Part shown: piece by piece, positions 11,101 to 22,800 of the stretch | How positions within the stretch are numbered: the first letter of the stretch is position 1 | How the letters are laid out: each line of letters opens with the position of its first letter | Notes under the pieces: model-generated | Databases searched by the model: none | Seen by the model: the letters and a program-made list of their open reading frames with translations, nothing else | What the model was told of the DNA's origin: nothing | From: Globisporangium splendens | Taxonomy: Eukaryota; Oomycota; Peronosporomycetes; Pythiales; Pythiaceae | Length of the DNA: 64,000 nucleotides | Direction of reading: 5' to 3' | NCBI GenBank assembly: GCA_006386115.1 | Contig: VFIW01000015.1 | Span: forward strand, 1 to 64,000 | Position numbers and translations under genes: made by a program

Positions 11101-14100
11101 GATATGAACCCCTAGACAAGACAGCGCTTCGGCCGCTTGGTCAAGCGTGTGATATAACTTCATTGGCTTGCTTAGCATCTTGAACACGCGCAGTCCACAG
11201 GCACACATCAGTCAAACTAGTGTAAGGTTTAGAAGAGTAGGTTCATCACTGAGTCATACCGAATTCTGATGTTGTTGCACTGACGGATCTCTTTGAAGTA
11301 ACCTCTGCGTGATGCCAAGACGAATCAACCGGCTGCGTATTCGGTGCAAGAAGTTTGGGACTATCGTCTCGATAGCGTGGTTCCCAAAATCCTTTGCTAA
11401 AAGCGGATCTCCACTGCCCACGACTGACACTTCTGTGAGATCATTGCTCCACTTTGTCAGGCTAAACTCGTCCTATTGAGCACACAAAAAATGCTTAACA
11501 CCTGATTGACGCATACTCACAAGCACTCATATCAAAGCATGAACTTACGTAGGGATCAACCGATTCCGTCACATGACCACAAGATATGAACTCGGAAAGA
11601 GCTTCAAGGTACGGAGCAGATGTCTTTCTCAAAAACCAAGTCACCAACCGTGATGAGTTGCCTTGGGTATCCTCCAGATCGCATTTGATCAGCTCCGAGT
11701 GAAGATGGTTGAGCAAAGCGATTCCCCTCGGAAATGCTGTCATCACAAACATGAGAAGAGCAAATGCGTTAAAACGATAGCGTATACAAGAGCTGCAGGT
11801 TGGTCTCCTACCGTTTCCCAGCAACGGCCAGAATTGCTCTTGAGTACACTGGAAGAGGACAGCGACAAAGTGCAACTGGCGGCATACGAGTCGCGTTCTC
11901 GCAAGTAGAGATACAATGGAACCGGAGTTTATCGCATCTACCGCAATGTTCTCAACAACAGACTAACGACATACAGAATCTGTAAGTACCAGCCACCATT
12001 ATGATGAAATGCAGTGGTAAAAGTACCTGGTGTGTAGACAGGTACAGCAAGAGAGCATCCCCCATCGCCTGCAGCGTTTTCCCTCCTCTTTTCGAATCTT
12101 GTGCGTAATAGATCGCCAAGAACTCGAGTCGTAAGAACATCGATCCTGCATTTTTGAAGATCTATAGTAACACAAAATCGAATGTCAGCCAAAATTGCCC
12201 ACTGTATACAGGTTGTCACAACGCACGACATTCTCCTTACTTCAAGTGTTGACAGCAGACTTCTGACTGTGCCATTCCGAAGCTTCAGCTTTCGCTTTTC
12301 TGGCAGTTGAAACGAAGCCGATTGCACATCTCGCCGGAATATCGTCGACTCGACACCATTAAGCACACGCAGTGCATCCTACACCACAATGGAGGGTTTG
12401 TTAGATTCTTTTTCTGTTAGCCACACATCGTGCTCGTCCGTTCGTACCTCAATTACGTCGATTTCGCACACTTCAAGAGTGTCACGATCGATGTTGACTG
12501 CAGGATCTACGCTCAGTATCCGTGACACCATCTCTTCTCGGAGTATGGCTGAGTATTTTGCGGCATAATCGACGTCGCCAATATCCTCCCAGGCGCATGA
12601 CTTGCTCGGCGAGTAACACTCGTAGTGCTCGAGTATCATGGAACCGTCCGATGAGCTCGCAGTTTGACTGCTTGTATCGTCCTGCCAGTCCACACCTCTA
12701 GCATTTGTGGAACAGTGAACTTCTTTGGTACCATCAAAGAAAAACACCTCGGCCGCGTGATCTGTACGATGCGGTTGTTTCTGGATGTCACCTTTCTTGT
12801 CACGAAATGGCTGATGCTTGAATGAATTGGGACTAGAAGAACAGCGAAAAATAGGACCAGTAAATCAAAAACAGATCCATCTCCAGACCATTATTGCCGT
12901 CATTGTAGTCATTTCACTTACTCGGATGGGAAACGTGCAAATATATCTGGCAATGGAGCGTTTGCTTCATCCACCGCAAGCATCATAAAACTGTTTGGCT
13001 AAAATTGATACAAAGACCGTGAGCATTAGTGTCAACGCAATAGATGCCAGTGTTTATAGCACAGAAACACTTACCCCAAACGACATGTTGCCGAGAAATC
13101 CAGCACCCAACTCCGTGGGGAATGCGTCCGGGACCCACAAACTGGACTGGTGATCCGAGAGATTGCCATCAAACAAACCGAACTTGTGTTTCGCGAGGAC
13201 TCTAGCGAAGACATTTTAAACCCAAAAATGACCGCGAGTCAGTCACACAAACATGTTGTACAGCACTTTTCCATGGAGCGAGCCGTCAACTCGATCGTTC
13301 GGGTATCGTACTTTTCTTCATGGAGTGGGATCGATTCCGCGTTGAACAACCCACTGGACTCGAACACCAAATGGACATTGTTCATACGGATCTGCTCTCC
13401 GAGCCGCTGCTTCTCTTGCATAAGGTAGTCCTACAACCATAGAATAGCAGGCAGGGGAAGTTGAGTTGATACTAGTAGTCCTTACAACGCCTGCAATACT
13501 TCTCGCGCATACAGCACGCATAACTACCTCTCTTGCGATACGCATCGGATCTTCCAACCGGAAAGTCTGACCGTCATGCCCACCGCTGAGCGCGACTAGT
13601 ACTCGCATCGCGCCTTCGATGGGAAATGCATCTACACATGAACACACCACAATGCACGATTATGCATTTCCGCTCTCCGTGACCACATTGTGAATGTACC
13701 TTTGCTTATCTACAACTGACCATTGGGCGCTACTTCAGAATGCTGAGAGATGTCGAAACACCGATCCACGACTTGATCTAAGCGCTCCACCATGTGAAAC
13801 CTACAGGAGATCCAGGGATACGAGCCGTTAGCATACCCGCAGACTCCACACGCAATGCGAGCAGCACGTACGTGTCCGTATGCTCCTTCAGCATCAAGCG
13901 GACGTGCCCGAGTTTGCGCACGATGTGATGCTCTGGGTCGGAGATCCGCTCTCGCTGCACGTGACAACAACTCGTGATCAGCCCGCATTCTTTGGCGCAG
14001 TAGTCAGTCAATAAGAGAGCACAGACGTACGTAGTTGAGGAGCCGCTCGTACACCGGGAGCAGCTGCGCGAAGTCGCTCTTCTTCTCGTGCCGCACGCGG

Positions 14101-14186
14101 TCGCGCAGCAGCTTCAGCAGCGTCAGGACGCTCTCGTGCCACTGCTCGTCGCGCTCCATGGTCGCCAAATTGGCCATTTCCGCCAT
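8112..14186 (-). CDS. Gamma-tubulin complex component, GCP5/GCP6 type
   Basis: GCP proteins build the ring that nucleates microtubules. About 18-20 exons are readable, for an estimated 1,500-1,600 residues. The N-terminal exons (ATG 14184-14186, ERDEQWHESVLTLLKLLRDR) lead into a GRIP1-like region. The C-terminal exons carry GRIP2 hallmarks: HLKWLHDIMLMAEGLCMDIF (family form: LKxFFLLAQGDF), HRFLLYSRLTNLDLKETWMV, LRVAHERYVATAESCCFLDS, and an ending in HLLLRLNFNEYF just before the TGA at 8112-8114, the usual GCP tail. Between them sits a long charged insertion: a coiled coil (EIQ/E-rich, around 10.7-10.9 kb) and an acidic, Ser-rich region (9.6-10.5 kb). A big insertion between GRIP1 and GRIP2 is typical of GCP6, which favours that paralog. 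Acts at centrosome-like bodies or spindle poles. Several exon borders in 10.5-12.4 kb are uncertain. Confidence 0.75.
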
Positions 14187-14223
14187 TGCACACGCCGAAA
14201 GAATTGCCGAAAAACGACGTCTG

Positions 14224-14233
14224 ATTGGCCAAT
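14224..14233. promoter_or_regulatory. Palindromic CCAAT box upstream of GCP gene
   Basis: ATTGGCCAAT, a perfect 10-bp palindrome holding a CCAAT box in both directions, lies about 38 bp upstream of the start codon at 14186. CCAAT boxes bind NF-Y-type factors in eukaryotes. Position and symmetry make a role in transcription of the gamma-tubulin complex gene plausible but unproven. Confidence 0.45.
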
Positions 14234-14410
14234 AATATGCACTTTCAACATTTGGCAGCCGTATCTCAAGTGTAGATATTTAAACATCATCACGAGTTTG
14301 TTTACTCGAATGTTGATAAAGATAACATCTGATGCTGCTATGAGATCAAATGCACCATGGTTCTCAATCTTGAAGAGCAGCCACAATGCCCAGTGTCGAG
14401 ACAGGCGGCG

Positions 14411-15179
14411 ATGCTGAACGAGACGATGCGCTTTTGTCTGCTGCTGTAGGCGAGCGCACGCGCCTCACAGCAGGCTCACAATCCCACAGCAGATCGCCTA
14501 CGTGTCCACACGTACACACCCTTGCTGCAATACGCCGTCACGAGCACCTCGGCGGCCAGCGCGATCCACGACATGATCGTGTTGATTCCACGTGTTATGT
14601 CGCAAACCGCCAAGAAAATGGTCGTGGGCTTCCATCGAGCGCGACCAGAGCTTCTGCAGTTGGATGCGGAGGTGGCATCGAAGCAGCACGTCGCCAAGAA
14701 GAGGTTGGCGCACCAGGTTGAGCACGAGTTCGCATCGTGCTGTTGCGCTGCAAGCAACTATGCGCATGGGAGGCTTGTGCTCAAGAGAACGATCGAGGAA
14801 GAAGAGGTCGCCATCGCTGAGATCGAGTCCGACATCAAGACACTCTGTGAGGCGATGATTGGGATCGAGACACGCAACCCACATAGTCTTCTTGAAGTCC
14901 ACCATCTGTGCCTTCGCCACCTCGAGGAACAACTTGCGGACTGCCGCAATGCAAACGAACAACGGAAACGTGTGGCAAAGCTGTTTGAGAAGGCAGAGGT
15001 GCAATTGTGTGGGACCATTGGTGCGCTGGTGGACAAAATCGAGGGGGAAACAGACTGACAGTGAGCGCGAGAAGCTCAATTGGAAGTACAAAGCCAATCG
15101 AGACGCATCAACCAGCTTCGTATACGATATCGTAGTCACAACTTGTGAGCATTCAATGCTACTGTATACATCAATTTGA
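14411..15179 (+). pseudogene. Decayed coiled-coil gene
   Basis: A coding-like plus-strand region with good codon bias but a broken frame. The stretch from about 14486 to 15058 encodes a helical, coiled-coil protein (for example LLQLDAEVASKQHVAKKRLA and VLKRTIEEEEVAIAEIESDI). A plausible start ATG at 14411 (MLNETMRFCLLL) meets a TAG after 12 codons, and no intron joins it to the downstream frame in phase. At the other end the frame stops at 15056-15058 just after a run of five Gs, while the next frame continues with DSEREKLNWKYKANRDASTS, as expected after a one-base indel. If the frame is not broken, a shorter protein starting at 14573 (about 162 residues) is possible. Not recognised. The antisense ORF over it looks like noise. 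Confidence 0.5.
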
Positions 15180-15571
15180 AATGCTGCACCGTGCTCGGAC
15201 AGATATTTCGTTGTGCCGTTCCAACAGCACAGATAAGGACGCACACGCTTTTCTACTACTTCGCGCACCCTCCACGATGCTGGAATGCGAAACCCATCAG
15301 TTCCAAACGAAAGATTTGCACACTCGAACGGCGTGACGGCGCTTTAAGCATTTTTAGAGCGTGTGGACACCTTGCGTTCACGTTCCACGTGGTTTCCTCC
15401 TGCGTTCGTCGCTCGCGCGGTAGCCACACATGTTAGTGTTGAAGTTGCACTTTCTCGCCCTAGAAAATGCAGCCACCAGTGGTCAGCAACCGAGCAGTTG
15501 GTGCGTAATGCACTTCCAAGTGTCATTATTCTGTGGGTTTCCGCAGCTAGAAGAGGACGCTCCAGCCCGCG

Positions 15572-16553
15572 ATGCTTCTGACGACGCTTCGTTTCCTGCT
15601 TCTCTGGTTGTTCCTGCGACTCAGCGAGTGCATCATAGCGAACCAGAAGCACGTGAATGCGCCGGTCGTCGTCGCTCACGTTCTAGAAACGTACTGGTCG
15701 TTCCGCACGCAATACCAGGTGTTGGGAAGTCGTCGCTGCTCCCTCCATGGACACCAGAGAAACCAACAACAACGCAAACTCGCATACCTGGTGGCGTCTG
15801 CTCCCGTCAGAAGCGCGCTCTGTCACAGCGAAGAATGCGTTTTGCATCCCGCATCCAGATTTTACTGGTTCATCCATTGAGTCGATCGGCATTCTGTACT
15901 CGGAGAATCCCATCTCGAACGTCTCACTGGTGTGGTTCCATGAGCCCGAGCCGGAGGTTAAGTGGTCTGTTCCTCGATTCAACGTCACGCCGCTCGCGGT
16001 TCGACAATGGCAGGACTTTCCAGAACTGGCACTCATGAGCGACCTGGTCATGATCAACAGCACCGCGTCCCCAACAGATTCGTGCTATTTCAAGAGCGTG
16101 ATCCAGACCGAGAACTTCAGCTTCGGGTACCCAGACGATCCTGTCCTCAGACTCTGTGTCAAAGTCGATGGCGAGATCTGTCCACGACATGTGGACACGC
16201 GATGACCTCAACGGGTACATCATGGACGTCCGGGTGATCGAGATCGGCTGGGAAGTCGACGCCAGCAAAGCGTGTCCGAGCGGATTCACGGCGGCAAAGG
16301 ACGCAGTCGAGCATCAGGTCAAATACGAAATCGCGAAACTCCAAGTGTCGGCGGAGACGTGCAATGTGCTTTGCTACGCTACAAGTCGACTTGTGGCGAA
16401 AGGGATGCACAAACCGAGTCAGAGCTTCCTCAAAAGCATCGTGTTTGAAGAAGCATTTGCGCGGCCGATCGCATCACCGTATCGCACAACAAGGAAGACT
16501 TGCAAATGTGGCGCGACTATTACTTCCAGGAGGAGTTGGTCAATACGTGGTAA
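15572..16553 (+). pseudogene. Decayed gene for a secreted or membrane protein
   Basis: Coding-like pieces lie in three frames in a row. The first starts with a signal-peptide-like segment (MLLTTLRFLLLWLFLRLSEC, 15572). The second, 15747-16205, gives an extracellular-looking sequence with several cysteines and N-glycosylation sequons (NVSLVWFHEPEPEVKW, SDLVMINSTASPTDSCYF). The third runs from about 16175 (HDMWTRDDLNGYIMDVRVIE) to 16470, and the natural end (NKEDLQMWRDYYFQEELVNT, then W and TAA at 16551-16553) is in yet another frame. The shifts near 15745, 16180 and 16465 have no GT-AG introns to explain them. Family not recognised. Together with the broken gene just upstream it forms a 2-kb block of gene decay between intact neighbours. 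Confidence 0.5.
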
Positions 16554-16744
16554 ATGAATCGATTCACGAGTGTTCGCGTTAGGAGGTTGTGATGCCACTC
16601 AGCTAGAACCAAAAACAAAACGATTTCCATTCCTCAGTGTTTTAAAAACGGTTCCTCTTCTTCATATGAACACGGTGGGACGGCTGCAATCAGGAAACGT
16701 TGTGTATATCCGCGAAGGCGATAGGCAACAACAGAATCGCTACT

Positions 16745-19397
16745 TTAATCTGACACTGCGTCTGTGATGGCGCGGACCCAGTTCTGCGTCAGGTTGATCG
16801 GATCCGTCACGCGGAAGGTTCCCGAAGGCTAAAAACGTTGGCATATGTAAACAAGGATCCCACATTAGTCCATTCCGTCAAAATGGAACCTGAGACGAAG
16901 GTTTTCTCACCGATATGATGTCGAACGTGTGCTGTCCGATAGTGTTGATTTTGGTGTCGGCAGTCAAGAAAATCTCTTTCTTGAATTTGCCCGACCATGC
17001 GCTCAAGACAACCAGTCGAGGCGCATCAGTGAGAATCAGCTGCATTTTCACAAACAAAGCAACCACATCAAATCAAGTCGCGTGAGGAGGCATCCCAACC
17101 AACAGAGAGGAAACCGTCAAAGTAACGCCATACCTCGCGCGTCCGCTTGAACATCTTGGAGTGGATCTTCACCTTCGCTTCAAAGCGCACTTGCTCATCG
17201 TCTGAGATGCACGCTGGTTTACCAGTGCGCATGGAGCTACTACTGCGAGTTCTGCTAATAGAGAGGGACACACACTTCCCCCAGTTACAACCAGTGCAAG
17301 CACAAGAACAGCGAACAAAATGAAGTGTACCTCATAAAATCATCCGTCGTACTCTCAGAGAACGCATCGTCCGAGAAGTACTCCGCCACTGTCCAGTGCT
17401 CAGACGCGCCATCCTACAATAGCAACTGTCGTGTAAGTACACAGATGCTCCTGCGTGGAGTGCAAAGTTCACGACGACTCATTACCAGTTTAGGTTCTGG
17501 CAGGTCAAGGGGAGGTGGAATATACGGCGGCGTCTGCGTTGTCAGCGTATCCCACTCGATTCCATCGAAGAAAGGATGGTTCTGCAGCACGAACATATGC
17601 GGTTAGTAGGGCACATCCACTCCCACTATGTCGTGAGTGCTTAGCGATGCCCACGAACCTTCAACTCTGCGTATCCTGCTTCGTCTTGGGATGCACCGAT
17701 GCGCTCTGAAGGTTCCTGGAAAATGAAACACAACGACACAGCAAAGTTAGAGTCAATGGAATGACTTGTTTGTGCTTTTAGATTTGTGGTTGTGATCTGA
17801 GAAACTCACCTGAATAAGTAATTTCCGGATCAAATCCTGGGCATCCTCTGGCACGGACTCGGGGAATTCAAATGTTTCGCTCGAGTGGTTGATAATCTAG
17901 AGAAGGCATCACCAAGGTCATGGCATGATGAGCACACGGTAAAAATGAATACCTGGAACAAAAGGCATACTGCTTACCACTTGGAATGTCAGGTAATCGT
18001 TCTCAGCAACAAATGGCGTGCGACCAGTGAGCATCTAGTGGCGCCAACCAAACAGCAGTGTCAATGACCGACGTTGCGCAAACTCAGTCTTTCCAGTGTG
18101 TCAAAAAATGAGATCCACATAATATTACATACCTGGAAGATAATGCACCCAAGTGCCCAAAGATCGCAGGCTCTCGTCGCTGGCTTGTCGTGGAGCACTT
18201 CGGGGGACACGTACGACACCGTGCCACAGAACTGGTTGATATCGCTGTTGGTATCGTCTTGATCCTATGAGACAATACCACCTGGAGCGTGAGTTGTTTC
18301 ACTCTATAGACTTATCATGCAATGAAGCTTTCGTACCTTTGCCGTGCCAAAGTCGGTCACCTTCAGGTGCCCGTTCTCACTGCCCAACACAGCAAACTCC
18401 ACGTCCTTTAGTCTTCACAAACAGTTCCAAATGTTGCACCACTCCATTGCATACCTGAGAAGCAGGTTGTCTGGCTTCAGATCGCGATGAATCACATGCT
18501 ATGAAGGATTGCACACATAGAAGGTTAGTCCACGCCACCAACTGACACATTGCAGCAGCTGTGGCGCATCGCACACCTTTGTGTGCATGTACTCGAGTGC
18601 TTGGACGATCTCGGCGACGTAGAACTTGGTCATCTTGAGCGAGCACGCCGTGTCCATCACGCTCTGCTCCTGGTTCTTCTTGTACTCGTCTCTGTGATCA
18701 TATGCGACAGTAAAGAGGAAGCCACAAAAGATAATGAGCGGAGAGCACGTATGGGTACACTTTTTTCAGAAAGGACAGCAAATGGGGAGAGTGCTAATGG
18801 TACCTGATCACTCCGAAGAGGTCTCCGCCGCGACACAGCTCCATCGCCAAGTAGAGACTCTGCGTATCCTACTCATTCCAGCACCATGCACGTCAAGCGC
18901 GTCAGTTGAGAACCAAAGACGAAGGAGTTAGGGAAATCCCTCCATGTGTCAATGGCGAAGTGAAGCAAGAGCTCAAAGCAAGCGCGTACTCGGAAGCTGC
19001 AGTAGAACTTGACAATGTTGGGGTGCACGAGGCGCGACATGACCTTGCGCTCCGTGAGCACGAACGCCGCCTTGTTCTCCTTGCGGATGAAGCCCTGGTC
19101 CATCACTTTGACCGCAAACTCCATCTTGTTCTTCTTCATCCGCGCATGAAACACCTGTGTGCATGCATTTGTAATAGTCCCCCAGTCAAGGAAAGTGTCA
19201 GCAACGAAGAGAGAGAGAGAACTACAACACCGAAAGCAGCCACCAATTCTTTCCATACGCCTACACACAGACACAAACAGTACCTTGGCGTAGGAGCCCT
19301 GTCCCAGGACGCTCCCGAAGAAGAAGTCGCTCGCCTCGGGCGCCGCATCAAAGTGGAGCGCATGCGGCGGCGGCGGAGTGGGGGGTGGCGGCGGCAT
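16745..19397 (-). CDS. PDK1-like AGC protein kinase with C-terminal PH domain
   Basis: 3-phosphoinositide-dependent kinase 1 phosphorylates the activation loop of other AGC kinases such as AKT/S6K types, and its PH domain binds phosphoinositides. The start (ATG 19395-19397) is a proline-rich leader followed by [20 protein letters not shown] (glycine loop). Then come AVKVMDQG (ATP lysine), the [18 protein letters not shown] helix region, [10 protein letters not shown] (hinge), [15 protein letters not shown] (catalytic loop), [12 protein letters not shown] (DFG) and [13 protein letters not shown] (activation segment, compare the family's GTxxYVSPELL). Small exons after the kinase encode a PH-like domain ending in [20 protein letters not shown] and a TAA at 16745-16747. 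The order of kinase then C-terminal PH, and the sequence [19 protein letters not shown], point to PDK1. About 10 introns, about 600 residues. It diverges from CNOT1. Confidence 0.85.
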
Positions 19398-19843
19398 GGC
19401 AGCGCACGTGCGGATGGCGTTGTTGTCGTTCCCCTTGCAAGCCGGTAAAGAGAGGGAGGGGAGGTGGCGCGACACACACACACTACACGCAGTGCACAAC
19501 GTGTGGGCAGTGTGCGCAGTTGAGCATCATAGTGTATTCAAGTGTGTACCAACAGTGGGATGCATCACGTTTCTTTTCTGCATGGTGGATGCACAGTGTG
19601 CTGCATGCAGGAACAGTTGCACCAATCAAAACACGAACACACCAGCGGATCCGCTCGCTTCAGTGTACCGAGCGGATCCGCTCACGAGAGGATCCGACCA
19701 TCACTCTGCACATCGCGTTCTCCCCCTCCGCTAGTTTCTATTCTTTCCCCCAGCAGCTCTTCATCTTCATTCGAACCCCGCCGCAGCTCAAGAGAAGAAA
19801 CGTTCCCCCTCCTCGCTCTTTGTTGGCACGCAGGACAGCAGCC
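19398..19843. promoter_or_regulatory. Shared divergent promoter, PDK1-like and CNOT1
   Basis: A 446-bp stretch between two start codons that face away from each other. It contains two copies of the 12-bp palindrome AGCGGATCCGCT (19644-19655 and 19671-19682, the second extendable to 14 bp) and a related half-site near 19690. A TCATTC element (19767-19772) resembles the oomycete initiator. No coding frame is convincing. Confidence 0.5.
19767..19772 (+). promoter_or_regulatory. Initiator-like element of CNOT1
   Basis: CTTCATTCGAAC matches the core (TCATTY) of the initiator described for oomycete promoters and lies 72 bp upstream of the CNOT1 ATG, within the usual short 5' leader distance. A short match, so chance occurrence is possible. 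Confidence 0.35.
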
Positions 19844-22800
19844 ATGGTGTCCTTCGCGTCGCCGCTCTTCTGGCAGATCCACTACCTCGTCACTAACCTC
19901 AGCAAGAAGAACTTCAAGACCAACGTCGCCGAACTCAACCAGGTGAGCACAACAAGCGAATGAATGAATGGATGAATGGAGCCCATGAGACAAGAAAGAT
20001 CTCGTTGGCGTAGTGTGTATGCCTCCTTATGCGGAGATGCGTGCTGTTGTGTGCTGTGCGCTGTATGCATCTGTGGATGTGGTGTCTGGTGATGGGATTT
20101 GGTTGGCTGATGGTTGATGTCGTTATTGTTGCTGTGTGCGTGAATGTGGACAAACTACTTGCTTTAGTTGGTTGGGCTGTATGGCGAAGATGCGCGCATT
20201 TTTCTACTGAATTGCCTGGTGAAGGACATTGATTTCCGCGACCCGCGCAACCAGAACCGCGATGCGCTCAAGATCCAACTGCTTACGCACGAAATCGCGC
20301 AAGCGTCCTCTCGACCGAACTTTACCACTTTTATCTGCGAGGTGCGTGCATATTTTGTGCATGTTTAGATCACAACCTTGCTACAGTAGTGTGAACTAAA
20401 TCGTTGCCAATGCATGCAAAACAGGCTATTGAAGGCAGCTCGCAGGACGCCAAGCGTGCTGGTGTCAATGGCGCCGCCGCGTCGTCGACTCCTGGCCGCT
20501 TGGTGACGGAAGAATTTCTCAACTTGTTCTGCAAAACGCTCAAGTTGAGTCTCCCTCAGCAAGTGACGATCGGACTTGCCTTTGCCCAGGGCGAGAACGC
20601 AGAAAGCGCGGCGGAAGCGATCAAGTTTCTGCGCACGAAGATCCCGGAAATCTCGACGTGCGGCTCCAAGTTACCGTCCGACGTGCTCCACTCGCTCGTG
20701 TTTGTGCTGCGCATGAAGGCGGAGTTCCATGTGGACATCGCCGAGACCGACTCGTTCCTTGCGAGCATCTCGGCCGCACACCCGAACGACATGGGATCCC
20801 TCGAGATCGCGCCACTGACCATGGGGGATCCGGACCATGTCGACTGCGTCCCCATTGGCGAGCCTGAGCTCTTGAACAAGTTGATCTCCGACGTGTCGTC
20901 GAGCTGCCTCTTCTACGAGTTGATGGAAGATGTCGGCTACTCGTGCACAGCGTCACCGCAGGCGTTCCGGACACTACTCACCGAGGCTGGGCTAGCAAAT
21001 GCGCCAACCATCCCTCCGGCTCAAGTCGCTGGCATGCTGGTGATGATTTCGCGAACGTTCGCTGGTATGGACGCTGCGAACGGCGCGACACTCATGGCCA
21101 ATCTGTCGTTTGACTACGACGTCCCTGGAGCTACGAACGAAGAAGCTGCGGGCAGTGCGTCGAGTGAGACGAGCTGGAATCTCGATGTGATCGCTGAGGT
21201 GCTCCAGAAGGATTACAGCTCCATCAAGTGGACAAAAGTGGCTGAAAAGTTGGATCGTGAAGACCTGGACATCCAGAACCCAACGCAACTGCGCATTCTG
21301 ATCACGGCGTTCCAGAAGTTTTCGCAGACCAAGTTCCGCATTGCGTCGTTGCTGCGCACGTGGACGCACAGTCGCGCGCAGCTCAGCTTCTTCAAGGCTG
21401 CAATTGAGTCGCCGCCCGAGGTGATCTCGTTTGCCGAGTCACCGAACAAGGTTGCGCCATTTGAAGGTGGCGATGCGTCGGCGGTGCCCAAGAACTGCGT
21501 CTGGTTCTCACTGGACGCTGTTGAGACGCTGCTGAACATCTCGGAGAAGGATTGTTACGCGGACGTGCGCCGTCTGTTCGATTCGGCCATGAAGACGTGC
21601 CCGGATGTGCTGATTGCGAATCTGGCGCAGGCGCAACCTCGATGGAATAGTTTGCGCGATGATCTGTTCTCGGACCTCTTCAGCACGTACATCATGGGGC
21701 GACCAAACACGCCGCTGATCATGCGCCATCTGTGGTCGGTGGCCCCAAAGTTGGTGCTGTACGCGAGTGTCAAGTGCTTCTACGCAGCGACGTCGCCGCA
21801 GATCGTGTCTCGACTCTTTGCGCTGTTCCGAAACACTGGTGACGCGTTTGCGTCTGCGATCCACTCGAACTACTTTTCGTTTGCGACCGCGTTGGCGACG
21901 ATCGGCGCAAACCACGAAGTGCTCAACTTGGAGACGTGGCTGGTCGAACGACTGGCGTCTCAGCGCACAGCGTTTGCGACGTCGTGCTTGGCGTTCGTGC
22001 ACCGCAACTACGCGCGTGCGATCCCGAAGGGAAGCATCACGCCGCAGACTGGCCACTTGCTGACCATCGAATCGCTCGCAGTGATTCTAAAGTGCATTAT
22101 GGCGGTGCAGAATGCGCTCCCGCAGACCATTTCCCACGAGCTCAAGCGGATCATCACGCTGTGCATGGAGACTCACCCCGTGATCTCTGCTGCGACGCGT
22201 GCGCAAGTGGACACTGCGGCTAGTGTCACCGAGAACCCGAGCGCCGAAGGACCTGCGTTCACGGCCGAGATGATCGAAGAGCAGGCCAACGCGTACTTCC
22301 AGCAGATCTACACGTCAGAGCAGAACATCAACGACGTGGTGGCGATGCTCAAGCGATTCCAGAGCTCGCGGGACGAACGCGAGCGCCAGATCTTCTACTG
22401 CATGATCCACAACCTGTTTGACGAGTACCGGTTCTTCCCACGGTACCCTGAAATGGAGCTTCGTATCACGGGCGTGCTCTTCGGCAAGCTGATTGAGCAC
22501 CAAGTGTTGCCGCCAAACTTTCTCCAGACAGCGTTGCGGTCGGTGCTTGAGAGTCTTCGTGAGCCAGTGAACTCAAAGTTCTTTTTCTTTGGCGCGTGTG
22601 CGCTGCAGCAGTTTGTTCCTCGGCTGCGCGAGCTTCCAGCGTATTGCACCAATTTGTCCCAGATCCCGCACCTCCAGCATGCGCTTCCCGAGATCATGCG
22701 TCAAGTGAACCAAGTCACTCGCTCGATCGCGCTTTCTGGGAAGACACCAGTGGAACTTGCCAGTGGAGCAGGTGGCAGTGGTCTGCTTGGCAGCGACGGC

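Noticed and set aside
14498..15268. Minus-strand ORF of 256 codons
   Set aside because: Opposite the decayed coiled-coil gene, with poor composition. The plus strand shows helical, charged coding sequence.
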